Shown: positions 22,726 to 22,741 of the stretch, in pieces
How the letters are laid out: each line of letters opens with the position of its first letter
How positions within the stretch are numbered: position 1 is the stretch's first letter
Source of the DNA: JAEUIA01 sp034440255
GTDB lineage: Bacteria; Planctomycetota; UBA1135; GCA-002686595
Length of the DNA: 22,741 nucleotides
Direction: 5' to 3'
NCBI GenBank assembly: GCA_034440255.1
Contig: JAWXBU010000063.1
Coordinates: forward strand, 1-22,741
Translations under genes and position numbers: made by a program
The notes under the pieces: generated by a model
Seen by the model: only the letters and a program-made list of their open reading frames with translations
Told to the model about the DNA's origin: nothing
Databases searched by the model: none

Positions 22726-22741
22726 CGGCCGCGCGCGGCCG
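22726..22741. repeat. 16-bp perfect palindrome at the window end
   Basis: CGGCCGCGCGCGGCCG is fully self-complementary and lies just upstream of the protease ribosome binding site. It touches the window edge, so its full extent is unknown. It may be an operator, part of a terminator of a gene outside, or simply low-complexity CG sequence. Confidence 0.35.

Overview
This 22.7 kb window (GC-rich, diderm-type bacterium) starts with a flagellar export and regulation operon. It continues through a mixed housekeeping and accessory segment. Two small outer-membrane-type lipoproteins, a periplasmic M1 peptidase and a long fliOPQR-flhBAFG-fliA operon fit a motile Gram-negative lineage. A planctomycete-like or other deep-branching diderm is plausible, but no marker in the window settles this. 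I saw no tRNA, rRNA, CRISPR array, transposase or phage gene.

Region 1 (1-10532) is flagellar. After an unrecognised helical ORF that may be cut by the window edge come fliO, fliP, fliQ, fliR, flhB and flhA (the membrane export gate), flhF and flhG (GTPase/ATPase pair controlling flagellar placement and number), a small membrane protein, and fliA (sigma-28). Four small unknown genes follow, the last two being lipoproteins. Nearly all junctions are 1-4 base stop/start overlaps, so this reads as one translationally coupled unit. A textbook sigma-54 promoter lies just before fliO, with a 19-bp dyad about 105 bp further upstream in the usual position for an enhancer-binding activator.

Region 2 (10614-11110, minus strand) holds a lone flgM-like anti-sigma-28 gene with an exact sigma-28 -10 box, a strong ribosome binding site and a hairpin-plus-T-run terminator. 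With the sigma-54 promoter before fliO this suggests a three-tier cascade: sigma-54 activator, then the export/fliA operon, then sigma-28 genes with FlgM feedback.

Region 3 (11256-21409) carries an M1 metallopeptidase coupled to a membrane protein, a HAD phosphatase divergent from a ChrA-type transporter, prfB (RF2) with a canonical +1 programmed frameshift, a lipoprotein of the sulfatase/alkaline-phosphatase superfamily lacking an expected metal ligand, a thioredoxin-like gene, and purH. The thioredoxin-like gene (19417-19815) is the most notable item. Its reading frame is broken only by a TGA exactly where the first Cys of a CxxC motif belongs, and a bacterial SECIS-like hairpin follows at the expected distance. 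It is therefore best read as a selenoprotein (UxxC) that standard gene calling would truncate.

Region 4 (21522-22709, minus strand) is a membrane-anchored coiled-coil plus trypsin-like serine protease, convergent with purH.
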